Positions 33,766 through 42,067 of a DNA stretch of 64,000 bases are shown here, piece by piece. The notes below the pieces were generated by a model. The model did no database searches. It had not been told where the DNA came from and worked only from the letters and a program-made list of their open reading frames with translations. Position 1 is the stretch's first letter; each line of letters starts with the position of its first letter. The stretch lies in contig NZ_JABEME010000013.1 in assembly GCF_013004645.1 (NCBI RefSeq), forward strand, positions 26,420-90,419. The letters run 5' to 3'. Source of the DNA: Stenotrophomonas africana (GTDB lineage Bacteria; Pseudomonadota; Gammaproteobacteria; Xanthomonadales; Xanthomonadaceae). The translations under genes were made by a program, and so were the position numbers.

Positions 33766-34545
33766 TCACGGGACCGGCAGCTGCGCCTTCAATCCACGCT
33801 CGTCCAGCGCCTGCAGCACGCGCTCGATGATCTCCAGGTTGTGGCCGTGTGCGGCCCCCTCATGCAGCAGCACGATGGCGCCCGGACGCAGGTCCGGCAG
33901 CAGGCGGTCGAGCACGCCCTGCGTGGTGCAGCCGACCCCGTCGTAGCCGCGCGCGCTCCAGCCCACCCGGACCAGACCCAACCGCTGCAGCACCGGTGCC
34001 ACGAACGGGTTGGTCATGCCCACCACCGAGCGGTACCAGCGCACCGGTTGGCCCCCCAAGGCCTGCAGCGCGTGCTGGCAACCTTCGATCTCGGCGCGCA
34101 TCGCGACTGGGCCCAGCCGCCAGAAACGCGCCTGCGGGTGGCTGTGGCTGTGGTTGCCCAGGTCGTGGCCGCGGTGCAGGATCTCGGCCACCAGTTCCGG
34201 CTGCGCCAGCGCACGTTCCCCCACCAGGAAGAAGGTGGCACGGGCCTTGTGGCGGTCCAACAGGTCGAGCACGGCGCGGGTTTCCGGGCTGGGGCCGTCA
34301 TCGATGGTCAACCAGACGCTGTTGCCGGCATCCGGCACCCGGCTCAGCACCGGTGCATAGAAACGGCTGTTGGGCAGGAATACCGGCACCACGAACAGCG
34401 CATGGCTGGCCACCAGCAGCGGCAGGCCCCACTGCCAGCCGGCCAGCGCCCAGGCCAGGATCACGGCCAGCTGCGACGCCACCAGCCAGGGCAGCCAGCG
34501 CCAGGGGCGTGCCGGGATGCGATGCAATGTTCCTGCGCTGCTCAT
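33766..34545 (-). CDS. Membrane-anchored polysaccharide deacetylase family protein
   Basis: A 259-residue NodB-homology deacetylase. Two hydrophobic segments (about 18-60) anchor it in the inner membrane, and the catalytic domain follows with motif 1 LTIDDGPSPET (the two Asp residues) and motif 2 HDLGNHSHSHPQ (HxxxH metal site). Motif 3 is less typical (WYRSVVGMTNPF instead of RPPxG), and LLHEGAAHGHN carries the late catalytic His. The start is the ATG at 34545; an in-frame ATG at 34560 is possible. The substrate may be a cell-surface glycan or a lipid-linked sugar. Confidence 0.87.
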   Translation of the reverse strand: MSSAGTLHRIPARPWRWLPWLVASQLAVILAWALAGWQWGLPLLVASHALFVVPVFLPNSRFYAPVLSRVPDAGNSVWLTIDDGPSPETRAVLDLLDRHKARATFFLVGERALAQPELVAEILHRGHDLGNHSHSHPQARFWRLGPVAMRAEIEGCQHALQALGGQPVRWYRSVVGMTNPFVAPVLQRLGLVRVGWSARGYDGVGCTTQGVLDRLLPDLRPGAIVLLHEGAAHGHNLEIIERVLQALDERGLKAQLPVP

Positions 34546-34604
34546 CCCCCATGATGCCATGGGGGTTAGAATTGATGATTCGAATTCCCGGAACCCCGAC
34601 GTCC

Positions 34605-35531
34605 ATGTCCCTCGATCCCGCCCTGCGTTCGCGCATCGAATCCATCCTCAACGCCAACCGCGTCGTGCTGTTCATGAAGGGCCAGCCGTCGATGCCGCAG
34701 TGTGGTTTCTCGGCCAAGGCCGTGGGCGCGCTGCAGGACCTCGGCGTCGAGTTCGCCCACGTCAACGTGCTGGCCGACCAGGAAATCCGTGAAGGCATCA
34801 AGGCCTACGGCGACTGGCCGACCATCCCGCAGCTGTACATCGACGGCGAACTGGTCGGCGGCAGCGACATCGTGCTGCAGATGGCGGCCAGCGGCGAGCT
34901 GAGCAGCGTGCTGGGTCTGGCCGCACCGGACCGCACCCCGCCGAGCATCACCGTGACCCCGGCCGCCGTGGAAATGCTCAAAGGCGCGCTGGCCGACGCC
35001 CCGGGCGCCGCCCTGCAGCTGAGCATCGACGCCGGCTTCCAGCCGAACTTCCAGCTGGCCCCGCACGATGAAGGCGCCATCGCCGCCGAGTCCAACGGCC
35101 TGCGCGTGCAGTTCGACCTGGCCAGCGCCCGTCGCGCCAACGGCATCACCATCGACTGGGTGGACGACATCCGCGGCAAGGGCCTGGCCATCGACAACCC
35201 GAATGCGCCCAAGCCGGTGCAGGAAATCAGCGTGCGTGATGCCGACGACCTGGTGCGTGCCGGCAACATCACCCTGGTGGACGTGCGCCCGGCCGACGAG
35301 CGTGAGATCGCCGCCGTGGGCGTGCCGTTCAAGACCTTCGACGGCAACGGCCGTGCCGCGCTGGAAGCCCTGCCGAAGGACACCGCGCTGGCCTTCATGT
35401 GCCATCACGGTGGCCGCAGCGCGCAGGCCGCCGAGCAGTTCCGCGCCCTGGGCTTCACCAAGGTGTTCAACGTCACCGGCGGCATCAATGCCTGGTCGGA
35501 AGACGTGGACAACGGCGTGCCGAAGTACTGA
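34605..35531 (+). CDS. Monothiol glutaredoxin-A-type-like-rhodanese fusion
   Basis: A 308-residue three-domain protein. Residues 1-105 are a Grx4-type monothiol glutaredoxin with CGFS at 33-36, used for glutathione-ligated Fe-S clusters. Residues about 113-200 resemble the A-type (HesB/IscA) carrier fold (ITVTPAAVEML, IDWVDDIRGKGLAIDNP) but contain no cysteine, so the cluster ligands of true A-type carriers are missing. Residues 203-308 are a rhodanese domain with the active-site Cys266 in AFMCHHGGRSAQAAEQFR. The start ATG at 34605 is set by the glutaredoxin N-terminus. The likely role is iron-sulfur or sulfur transfer. Confidence 0.92.
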   Translation: MSLDPALRSRIESILNANRVVLFMKGQPSMPQCGFSAKAVGALQDLGVEFAHVNVLADQEIREGIKAYGDWPTIPQLYIDGELVGGSDIVLQMAASGELSSVLGLAAPDRTPPSITVTPAAVEMLKGALADAPGAALQLSIDAGFQPNFQLAPHDEGAIAAESNGLRVQFDLASARRANGITIDWVDDIRGKGLAIDNPNAPKPVQEISVRDADDLVRAGNITLVDVRPADEREIAAVGVPFKTFDGNGRAALEALPKDTALAFMCHHGGRSAQAAEQFRALGFTKVFNVTGGINAWSEDVDNGVPKY

Positions 35532-35540
35532 TCGGCACTG

Positions 35541-35607
35541 AAAAAGGGGACGGAGGGGATTAAGTCGTTTATGGCACAAACGACTTAATCCCCTCCGTCC
35601 CCTTTTT
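35541..35607. repeat. Long perfect hairpin (AAAAAGGGGACGG type), copy 1
   Basis: Perfect 30-bp arms (35541-35570 and 35578-35607) around a 7-base loop, with A-rich and T-rich ends on both strands. It fills the gap between two convergent genes and is suited to bidirectional termination. A second copy with a different loop is at 49817-49893. Confidence 0.88.
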
Positions 35608-35608
35608 C

Positions 35609-36148
35609 TTAGCCGGCGAACCCGCCTTCGGCCAGGTAATCGAGTTCTTCCGGCGAGGGAATGCGGCCGAGCACGGCATTGCGATGCGGGAAACGGCCGA
35701 AGCGACGGATGATGTCGCGGTGCAGTTCGGCGTACTGCAGGTATTCCTTGTCACCCAGCACATCGAACATCGCCACCGAACGGTCCTGGTCCAGCGGATC
35801 CTCGGAGTGCTCGAACGGCAGGTAGATGAAGGCACGCAGCTTCGGTACCAGCTGCAGGTCCAGCCCTTCCTCGATCGCGCGCATGGCGTAATGCCGCGCC
35901 AGGCCATCGGTGGCATAGGAGTGGGCGGTACCGCGGAAGCAGTTGCGCGGGAACTGGTCCAGCAGCAGCATCAACGCCAGCGCGCCTTCGGCACTGCCCA
36001 GCCAATGCTCGCGCGCACGCGACGCCGCAGCGTAATGTTCATCCAGGAACAATCCGCGGAACTGCGCGTCGAAGGCATCGTCGCGGGTGAACCACTTCGC
36101 AGGGCCCGCTTCCTTCCAGAAATCCACCACTTGCGCGGCAACGTCCAT
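35609..36148 (-). CDS. DUF924 family protein
   Basis: A 179-residue protein of the DUF924 family, alpha-helical and of unknown function. Family blocks are VVDFWKEAGPAKWF, LLLDQFPRNCFRGTAHSYATD, FIYLPFEHSED and FGRFPHRNAVLGR. The family is widespread in Proteobacteria and shows a TPR-like helical fold. The ATG at 36148 follows GGGGAG by six bases; the GTG one codon earlier is less likely. AMP nucleosidase lies upstream in the same direction with a 43-base gap. Confidence 0.9.
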   Translation of the reverse strand: MDVAAQVVDFWKEAGPAKWFTRDDAFDAQFRGLFLDEHYAAASRAREHWLGSAEGALALMLLLDQFPRNCFRGTAHSYATDGLARHYAMRAIEEGLDLQLVPKLRAFIYLPFEHSEDPLDQDRSVAMFDVLGDKEYLQYAELHRDIIRRFGRFPHRNAVLGRIPSPEELDYLAEGGFAG

Positions 36149-36191
36149 CACCTACTCCCCAGGGCCGGCGCGCCGCGCCAGGCCATCATCA

Positions 36192-36968
36192 TCATTCGTC
36201 GAAGCGCAGGTGGCGGACCGACTTGCCGTTGCGCCGGATAAGCTTAAGCGCCTCGATACCGATCTGGATATGGTTTTCCACGAACTGGGAGCTGACCTTG
36301 GCGTCGGAGGCCTCGGTCTTGACCCCGTCGGGGATCATCGGCTGGTCCGAGACCAGCAGCAGCGCGCCGCTGGGGATGTGGTTGGCGAAGCCGGCGGCGA
36401 ACACGGTGGCCGTTTCCATGTCGATGGCCATGCAGCGCATCGCCCGCAGCCGTTCCTTGAAGGCCTCGTCGTGTTCCCAGACACGGCGGTTGGTGGTGTA
36501 GACGGTGCCGGTCCAGTAGTCGTGGCCGAGATCGCGGATCATGGTCGAGACCGCACGCTGCAGTGCGAACGCCGGCAGCGCCGGCACTTCCGGCGGCAGG
36601 TAGTCACCCGAGGTGCCCTCGCCCCGGATCGCAGCGATCGGCAGCACCAGGTCGCCCAGCTGGTTCTTGCGCTTGAGGCCACCGCACTTGCCCAGGAACA
36701 GCACTGCCTTGGGCATCACTGCCGACAGCAGGTCCATGATGATCGCGGCATTGGGGCTGCCCATGCCGAAGTTGATCATGGTGATGCCATCGATGGTGGC
36801 GCTGGCCATCGGCCGGTCCAGGCCGATGATGGGCGCCCCGGTCAGCTCGGAAAAGGTATGCAGGTAGCCGCCGAAGTTGGTCAGCAGGATGTGCTGGCCG
36901 AACTGGTCCAGGGGCACGCCGGTGTAGCGCGGCAGCCAGTTGTCGACGATTTCCTGCTTGCTCTTCAT
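36192..36968 (-). CDS. amn: AMP nucleosidase (short form)
   Basis: A 258-residue nucleoside-phosphorylase-fold enzyme that matches the catalytic part of AMP nucleosidase, which splits AMP into adenine and ribose 5-phosphate. Visible blocks are INFGMGSPNAAIIMDLL, LFLGKCGGLK and the acidic CMAIDMETATVFAAGF, plus LLLVSDQPMIPDGVKT. The E. coli enzyme is nearly twice as long; the short form lacks its N-terminal regulatory domain, which is common in this family group. The start is the first ATG of the conserved region (36968). It probably shares a transcript with the DUF924 gene. Confidence 0.85.
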   Translation of the reverse strand: MKSKQEIVDNWLPRYTGVPLDQFGQHILLTNFGGYLHTFSELTGAPIIGLDRPMASATIDGITMINFGMGSPNAAIIMDLLSAVMPKAVLFLGKCGGLKRKNQLGDLVLPIAAIRGEGTSGDYLPPEVPALPAFALQRAVSTMIRDLGHDYWTGTVYTTNRRVWEHDEAFKERLRAMRCMAIDMETATVFAAGFANHIPSGALLLVSDQPMIPDGVKTEASDAKVSSQFVENHIQIGIEALKLIRRNGKSVRHLRFDE

Positions 36969-37120
36969 GGCCAGTCCGGTACGGCGGGGGGCCGGGTATT
37001 TTCGGGCACGCGGCCGGTGCCGTCGAGCCACCGTCGGCAGGCCTGTGAAGAAGGTCACTTGGCAAGCCCGCCGCCTCCGGGCTAGCGTCGAAGATTGGAC
37101 CGGACTGCAAGGGGAACTGC

Positions 37121-38530
37121 ATGGCATCGACGTTGTTGCGCGCCGGGGTAGCCCTGGCACTGCTCTCATTGAGCACGGCTCCGGCGGTGGGCGCCTCGCG
37201 CTTCGTCGCCGATCCCTACCCCAGCACCTACCAGGCGCATCCCGATGCGCCGGTACTGATCCAGAACGCCACTGTGCTGACCGGCACCGGCCAGCGCCTG
37301 GACAATGCCGATGTGCTGCTGCGCGAGGGTCGTATCGTCGCCGTCGGTCGCCAGCTGCAGGCCGACGACGGCGTCACCCGCATCGATGCACAGGGCAAGT
37401 GGGTCACCCCCGGGCTGATCGACGTGCACTCGCACCTGGGCGTATACCCCAGCCCCGGCGTCGGCGCGCACAGCGACGGCAACGAGATGACCGCGCCGGT
37501 CACCGCCAACGTCTGGGCCGAACACTCGGTGTGGCCGCAGGACCCCGGCTTCGCCACCGCACTGGCCGGCGGCGTGACCAGCATGCAGGTGCTGCCCGGC
37601 TCGGCCAACCTGGTGGGTGGCCGCGGCGTGACCCTGAAGAACGTCCCGGCCGTCACCTACCAGGCGATGAAGTTCCCCGGTGCACCCTGGGGCCTGAAAA
37701 TGGCCTGCGGCGAGAACCCCAAGCGGGTCTATGGCGAAGGCAAGGGCGTGACCCCGGCCACGCGCATGGGCAACGTGGCCGGCTATCGTGCCGCCTTCAT
37801 CGATGCCGCCGACTACATCGCCAAGAGCAAGCCGAAGCCGGCCAAGCGCAAGGGCTGGTTCGGCAGCGACAAGGGCGACAGCGCCGGTGATGCCGGCGGC
37901 AAGCGCGATCTCAAACTGGATACGCTGGCCGGCGCCATCGAAGGCGACATCCGCGTGCACATCCACTGCTACCGCGCCGACGAGATGGCCACCATGCTCG
38001 ACCTCGCCAAGGAATTCGGCTTCAAGGTGGCCGCCTTCCACCACGGCGTGGAGGCCTACAAGCTGGCCGACCGGCTGGCTGCCGACGGCGTCTGCGGCGC
38101 ACTCTGGGCCGACTGGTGGGGTTTCAAAATGGAAGCCTTCGATGGCATTCCGGAGAACATTGCGCTGGTCGACCGGCCGAAGAACAGCTGCGCCATCGTC
38201 CATTCCGATTCACCCGAGGGCATCCAGCGCCTGAACCAGGAAGCGGCCAAGGTGATGGCGTCCGCGCGACGCGCGCGCATGCCGGAGATCGCGCCCGAGC
38301 ACGCCATCACCTGGATGACCGCCAACGCCGCCAAGGCGCTGGGCATCGAAGGGCAGACCGGCACCCTGGAAGCCGGCAAGATGGCCGATGTGGTGGTCTG
38401 GAACGGCAACCCGTTCAGTTCGTATGCGCTGGCCGAGCAGGTCTTCATTGATGGCCGCAGGTTGTACGACCGCAGCGCACCGGCGGCGACGCCGCGTTCC
38501 GATTTCCAGCTTGGCCAGGAGGTGCGCTGA
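37121..38530 (+). CDS. Secreted amidohydrolase family protein (metal ligands present)
   Basis: A 469-residue amidohydrolase with a signal peptide (GVALALLSLSTAPAVGA). The metal-binding HxH is at His103/His105 in TPGLIDVHSHLG. Further ligands are likely in RVHIHCYRADEM, AAFHHGVEAYK and the Asp of VHSDSPEGI. The C-terminal beta-sandwich block is GTLEAGKMADVVVWNGNPF. Such imidazolonepropionase-like proteins are often exported dipeptidases or lactonases in Xanthomonadaceae. The stop and the start of the next amidohydrolase overlap by one base (TGATG), so the two are translated together. Confidence 0.9.
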   Translation: MASTLLRAGVALALLSLSTAPAVGASRFVADPYPSTYQAHPDAPVLIQNATVLTGTGQRLDNADVLLREGRIVAVGRQLQADDGVTRIDAQGKWVTPGLIDVHSHLGVYPSPGVGAHSDGNEMTAPVTANVWAEHSVWPQDPGFATALAGGVTSMQVLPGSANLVGGRGVTLKNVPAVTYQAMKFPGAPWGLKMACGENPKRVYGEGKGVTPATRMGNVAGYRAAFIDAADYIAKSKPKPAKRKGWFGSDKGDSAGDAGGKRDLKLDTLAGAIEGDIRVHIHCYRADEMATMLDLAKEFGFKVAAFHHGVEAYKLADRLAADGVCGALWADWWGFKMEAFDGIPENIALVDRPKNSCAIVHSDSPEGIQRLNQEAAKVMASARRARMPEIAPEHAITWMTANAAKALGIEGQTGTLEAGKMADVVVWNGNPFSSYALAEQVFIDGRRLYDRSAPAATPRSDFQLGQEVR

Positions 38531-39813
38531 TGGTGGCGCTCAAGCAGTTGGTGCAGTCTGCCGCGAAGGGCAGCCGGGCATGGCTCGGTTCTACGGTCAT
38601 GGCGTTGTCTTGCATCTGCGCATCCGCGCAGGCGCAGGACCTGCTGGTACGCAACGCCACGGTGCATACCGCCAGCGCGCGCGGCAGCCTGCAGAACGCC
38701 GATGTACTCGTGCAGGGCGGCATCATCCGCGCGGTGGGCAGCGGGCTGTCGGCACCGGCTGGCGCAACCGTGGTGGAGGCCAATGGCCGCCCACTGACAC
38801 CGGCGCTGTTCGGTGGCATCACCGAGACCGGGATCGAGGAGGTCCTGGTTGAAACCAGTACCGTCGACAGCTCGCTGAAAATGAGCGATCAGCCATTGCG
38901 ACCCGAGTTCGACGTGACCCTGGCCTACAACCCGGCCTCGGTACTGATTCCGGTGACGCGCCTGGAAGGCATCGGCTTCACCGCACTCGGCGCGACCCCG
39001 GGCGGTGGCTTCGTCGCCGGCCAGGGCGGTGTGATGCGACTCGATGGCAGCATCGACCCGATCGGCCCGCGTGCCCTGTTCCTGCGCATCGGCGCGGCAG
39101 CCTCCGAACTGACCGGGCATTCACGCGCCGCGCAATGGATGCTGTTGCAGCAGATGATCGACGAAGCACGCGGACAGGTGGCTGCGGACTCGCCGCACGC
39201 ACTGCTGACGCCGGCCGGGCGTCGCGCACTCAGCCGCTACCTGGCCGGCCAGGGCCGCATCGTGGTGGAGGTGGATCGCGCCGCCGACATCCGCCAACTG
39301 CTGCGCTGGGCCACCCGCGAAAAGGTGAAGATCGCCATCGCTGGTGCCAGCGAAGCGTGGCAGGTGGCGCCGGAGTTGGCCGCTGCGCACGTGCCGGTGT
39401 TCGTCGACGTGCTGGCCAACCTGCCGGCCAGCTTCGACCAGCTCGGTGCCACCCTGGAAAACGCCGCGCGCCTGCAGCGTGCCGGCGTGGCGGTTTCCTT
39501 CGTGCAGCGCGGCGACGCCACCCACAACGCGCGCAAGATGCGCCAGCTGGCCGGCAACGCGGTGGCCAACGGTTTGCCGTGGGCCGACGGCCTGGCCGGG
39601 CTGACCCGGGTCCCGGCGCAGGCCTTCGGCGTGGCCGACCAGATCGGCAGCATCGAGCCGGGCAAGCGTGCCGACCTGGTGCTGTGGGAGGGCGACCCGC
39701 TGGATGTGGCGCACTACGCCGAACAGGTCTGGCTGGGCGGCCGTGCGATGCCGATGCGCTCGCGCCAGACCGAACTGCGCGACCGCTACCTGCAGCGCAA
39801 CGCGCAGCCCTGA
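38530..39813 (+). CDS. Secreted amidohydrolase-like protein without the HxH motif
   Basis: A 427-residue paralogue of the preceding gene, with a signal peptide (ALSCICASAQAQ). The N-terminal beta-sandwich (LLVRNATVHTASARGSLQNADVLVQGG) and the C-terminal block GSIEPGKRADLVLWEGDPLD are preserved. At the place of TPGLIDVHSHLG it has TPALFGGITETG, so the metal HxH is gone and most other His ligands are missing. It is probably not a metal hydrolase by itself and may instead partner or scaffold the active protein. There is no frameshift. Confidence 0.85.
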   Translation: MVALKQLVQSAAKGSRAWLGSTVMALSCICASAQAQDLLVRNATVHTASARGSLQNADVLVQGGIIRAVGSGLSAPAGATVVEANGRPLTPALFGGITETGIEEVLVETSTVDSSLKMSDQPLRPEFDVTLAYNPASVLIPVTRLEGIGFTALGATPGGGFVAGQGGVMRLDGSIDPIGPRALFLRIGAAASELTGHSRAAQWMLLQQMIDEARGQVAADSPHALLTPAGRRALSRYLAGQGRIVVEVDRAADIRQLLRWATREKVKIAIAGASEAWQVAPELAAAHVPVFVDVLANLPASFDQLGATLENAARLQRAGVAVSFVQRGDATHNARKMRQLAGNAVANGLPWADGLAGLTRVPAQAFGVADQIGSIEPGKRADLVLWEGDPLDVAHYAEQVWLGGRAMPMRSRQTELRDRYLQRNAQP

Positions 39814-39833
39814 CCGCACACGAGGACACACCG

Positions 39834-40466
39834 ATGGCGACATTGCGCTGGTACTTCGACTTCGTCTCTCCCTATTCCTACCTGCACTGGCAGAAGCTGA
39901 AGCAGTTGCCACAGTTCGGGCAGATCCAGACCGTGCCGATCGCCTTCGGTGCGGTACTGCATCACCTGGGCAACCTGGGCCCGGCCGAGATTCCGGCCAA
40001 GCGTCGTTTCATCTACCGCCAGCTGCTATGGAACGCACAGGCCGAGGGCACGCCCTTGCACTTCCCGCCGGGCCACCCATTCAACCCGCTGTCCGCCCTG
40101 CGCCTGTGCCTGGCCGCTGGCGCCGGCACGCAAGCGGTGGACGTGCTGTTCGACTGGATCTGGCGCGAAGGTCACGCGGGCGACAGCCCTGAGGCCCTGC
40201 GCGAACCGGCCGCGCGGCTGGGTATCGAGGATGTCGCCAGTGCCATCGCCGACCCGGCGGTGAAGGAGCAGCTGCGGCGCAACACCGAGGCCGCAATTGG
40301 CACCGGGGTGTTCGGTGTGCCGACCCTGGCGATCGACGGGGAACTGTTCTGGGGCAACGATGCGCATCCGCTGATGGCCGCGGTACTGGCCGATCCGGGC
40401 CTGCTGCAGCAACCCGAATGGCAGCGTCTGGCCAGCCTGCCGGTGGCAGTCCAGCGCAGCCGCTGA
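39834..40466 (+). CDS. 2-hydroxychromene-2-carboxylate isomerase family protein
   Basis: A 210-residue thioredoxin-fold protein of the DsbA/kappa-GST group, annotated as 2-hydroxychromene-2-carboxylate isomerase; the family uses glutathione in aromatic catabolism. The start LRWYFDFVSPYSYLHWQKL has the conserved Ser in place of the DsbA cysteines, and the C-terminus has TGVFGVPTLAIDGELFWGND. Length is usual. It lies 20 bases after the second amidohydrolase, so it may be in the same operon. No naphthalene pathway gene is nearby, so the true substrate is open. Confidence 0.9.
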   Translation: MATLRWYFDFVSPYSYLHWQKLKQLPQFGQIQTVPIAFGAVLHHLGNLGPAEIPAKRRFIYRQLLWNAQAEGTPLHFPPGHPFNPLSALRLCLAAGAGTQAVDVLFDWIWREGHAGDSPEALREPAARLGIEDVASAIADPAVKEQLRRNTEAAIGTGVFGVPTLAIDGELFWGNDAHPLMAAVLADPGLLQQPEWQRLASLPVAVQRSR

Positions 40467-40472
40467 GCGGGG

Positions 40473-40499
40473 CGTGGCGCGTTTCCCTCGCGCGCCACG
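40473..40499 (+). terminator. Hairpin after the isomerase gene
   Basis: A 9-bp stem CGTGGCGCG/CGCGCCACG with a 9-base loop lies directly after the stop and is followed by GCAGATTTTGAG. It is a weak terminator candidate before the DegV promoter region. Confidence 0.4.
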
Positions 40500-40561
40500 G
40501 CAGATTTTGAGATAGATTTCACGTTTCCGAACCTACTACCGCCCTGGAGGGGGAGCCGCGG

Positions 40562-41503
40562 ATGCGCATCGGAATCGTCGTCGACTCGGCCTGCGACCTG
40601 CCGCAGGCCTTCATTGCCGAGCACAACATCGTGCTGCTGCCGATCACCGTACGGATCGGCGAAGCCGTGCTGGCCGATCATCGCGATGAGCAGGCCACCC
40701 TGAGTTTCCTGCACGCGCATGTGGCCGAACATGGCGCCGAGGCGGAGACCATCCCCTTCAGCGTCAACCAGATCCGCGACCTGTTCCTGCAGCAGCTGGT
40801 GATCGATTACGACCACGTGTTCTGCATGACCATCACCAAGACCCGCAGCCCGATCCACGACAACGCGCTGCAGGCCAGCTTCGCCATCCTCAACGACTAC
40901 AAACCGGTGCGTCAGGCAGCGGGCTACAACTCGCCGTTCGCGCTGCGCGTGCTCGACACCCAGAACCTGTTCGCTGCCCAGGCGGTAACGGCGGTGGAAG
41001 CGGTGCGCCTGCGCGACAGCAACGCCAGCGTGCAGCAGATCCGCGAACGATTGGAGGAACTGGCGGGCAACGTGCATGGTTACATGGTTACCCGCGACCT
41101 GTACTACATGCGCGCACGTGCGCGGCACAAGGGTGACCGCAGTGTCGGCCTGCTCAGTGCAGCGCTGGGAAGCGCACTGGACATCAAGCCGGTGCTGCAT
41201 GGCTACCGTGGCGAGACCGGGCCGGTGGCCAAGATCAAGGGCTTCGACAACGCCGTGCAGAAGCTGTTCGCGGTGGTCGGCCAACGTGTGCGTGCCGGGC
41301 TGATGACACCGACGGTGTGCGTCAGCTACGGCGGCGAACTGGACGAGCTGCGCACCCTGCCCGGCTATGCACAGATGAAGGAGGTCTGCGCCGGCCACGG
41401 CGTGACCGTGTACGAATCGGTGATGAGCCTGACCGGCATGGTCAACGTCGGCAAGGGCGCGGTCACCGTGGGCTTCGCCGATGGGCCACATCGGTTCGAA
41501 TGA
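40562..41503 (+). CDS. DegV family fatty-acid-binding protein
   Basis: A 313-residue DegV-family protein. Members bind fatty acids and some serve as FakB in fatty acid kinase systems. The N-terminal block GIVVDSACDLPQAFIAEHNI and the fatty-acid contact VFCMTITKTRSPIHDNALQAS are clear. The C-terminal half has ALDIKPVLHGYRGETGPVAKIKGFDNAV. The ATG at 40562 follows GGAGGGGGAG. No FakA kinase gene is nearby. The gene appears to be monocistronic or to share a transcript with the small gene downstream. Confidence 0.92.
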   Translation: MRIGIVVDSACDLPQAFIAEHNIVLLPITVRIGEAVLADHRDEQATLSFLHAHVAEHGAEAETIPFSVNQIRDLFLQQLVIDYDHVFCMTITKTRSPIHDNALQASFAILNDYKPVRQAAGYNSPFALRVLDTQNLFAAQAVTAVEAVRLRDSNASVQQIRERLEELAGNVHGYMVTRDLYYMRARARHKGDRSVGLLSAALGSALDIKPVLHGYRGETGPVAKIKGFDNAVQKLFAVVGQRVRAGLMTPTVCVSYGGELDELRTLPGYAQMKEVCAGHGVTVYESVMSLTGMVNVGKGAVTVGFADGPHRFE

Positions 41504-41580
41504 GCGCCGGCCACGGCCGGATTCTGCACATCGATTCCACCGCGGTTGTGCCAGTCTTGCCGCACTTCAAGGAGAACTCC

Positions 41581-41919
41581 ATGCCTGCGCAGTACCACAT
41601 CAGCCTGCCCGACCCGTCCAAGGCCCGCGGCAACGATCCTGACCTGTCCTTCCATTCGCAGGGCGCCGCCGGCTTCGCCGAAGAGCTGCAGGACGCCCTG
41701 CGCAGCGGCACGCTGTTCGAGCGCTGGAAGGCCAAGCAGCCCGACCCGGATGCGGTGGAACCGCAGTGGGGCGTGACCGACCCGGATGCCACCGTGACCG
41801 GCGAGCAGAAGGACCTGCGCATCAACCTGGTCGCCACCACCCGCATCGACAGTGACGTGTTCAAGCAGCGCCTGCGCCTGCTGGCCGGCAGCCACTGGGA
41901 ACTGCGCGACGTGCGTTGA
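41581..41919 (+). CDS. Conserved hypothetical protein, 112 residues
   Basis: A small cytoplasmic protein without signal peptide, membrane segment or a family I can name. The sequence is acidic and rich in Asp/Pro turns (QPDPDAVEPQWGVTDPDATV), with a C-terminal alpha-beta stretch (EQKDLRINLVATTRIDSDVFKQRLRLLAG). The ATG at 41581 follows AAGGAGAACTCC, a strong ribosome-binding site, which supports it as a real gene. It ends just before a GTAG palindrome block. Confidence 0.75.
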   Translation: MPAQYHISLPDPSKARGNDPDLSFHSQGAAGFAEELQDALRSGTLFERWKAKQPDPDAVEPQWGVTDPDATVTGEQKDLRINLVATTRIDSDVFKQRLRLLAGSHWELRDVR

Positions 41920-41931
41920 GGCTTGGATCTG

Positions 41932-41992
41932 GTAGTTGCCAACCTTGGTTGGCGCTTCTGGAAGAATGTTGCCAACCAAGGTTGGCAGCTAC
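41932..41992. repeat. GTAG palindrome pair (GCCAACCTTGGTTGGC type)
   Basis: GTAGTTGCCAACCTTGGTTG and its facing complement ending in CTAC. It is the second copy of the subtype seen at 570-641, in the gap between convergent genes. Confidence 0.82.
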
Positions 41993-42002
41993 CCATTTCC
42001 GG

Positions 42003-42067
42003 GTAGTGCCGGCCGCCGGCCGGCAACCGCACAATCCATGAGAGTGCCGGCCAGCGGCCGGCACTAC
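42003..42067. repeat. GTAG palindrome pair (GTGCCGGCC type)
   Basis: GTAGTGCCGGCCGCCGGCC and its facing unit GGCCAGCGGCCGGCACTAC. The right CTAC gives the TAG stop of the outer-membrane efflux gene on the minus strand. A related pair is at 60709-60765. Confidence 0.82.

Noticed and set aside
38530..39813. The second amidohydrolase as a pseudogene
   Set aside because: The frame is complete with signal peptide and intact C-terminal blocks and no frameshift, so a conserved non-metal protein is more likely than decay.
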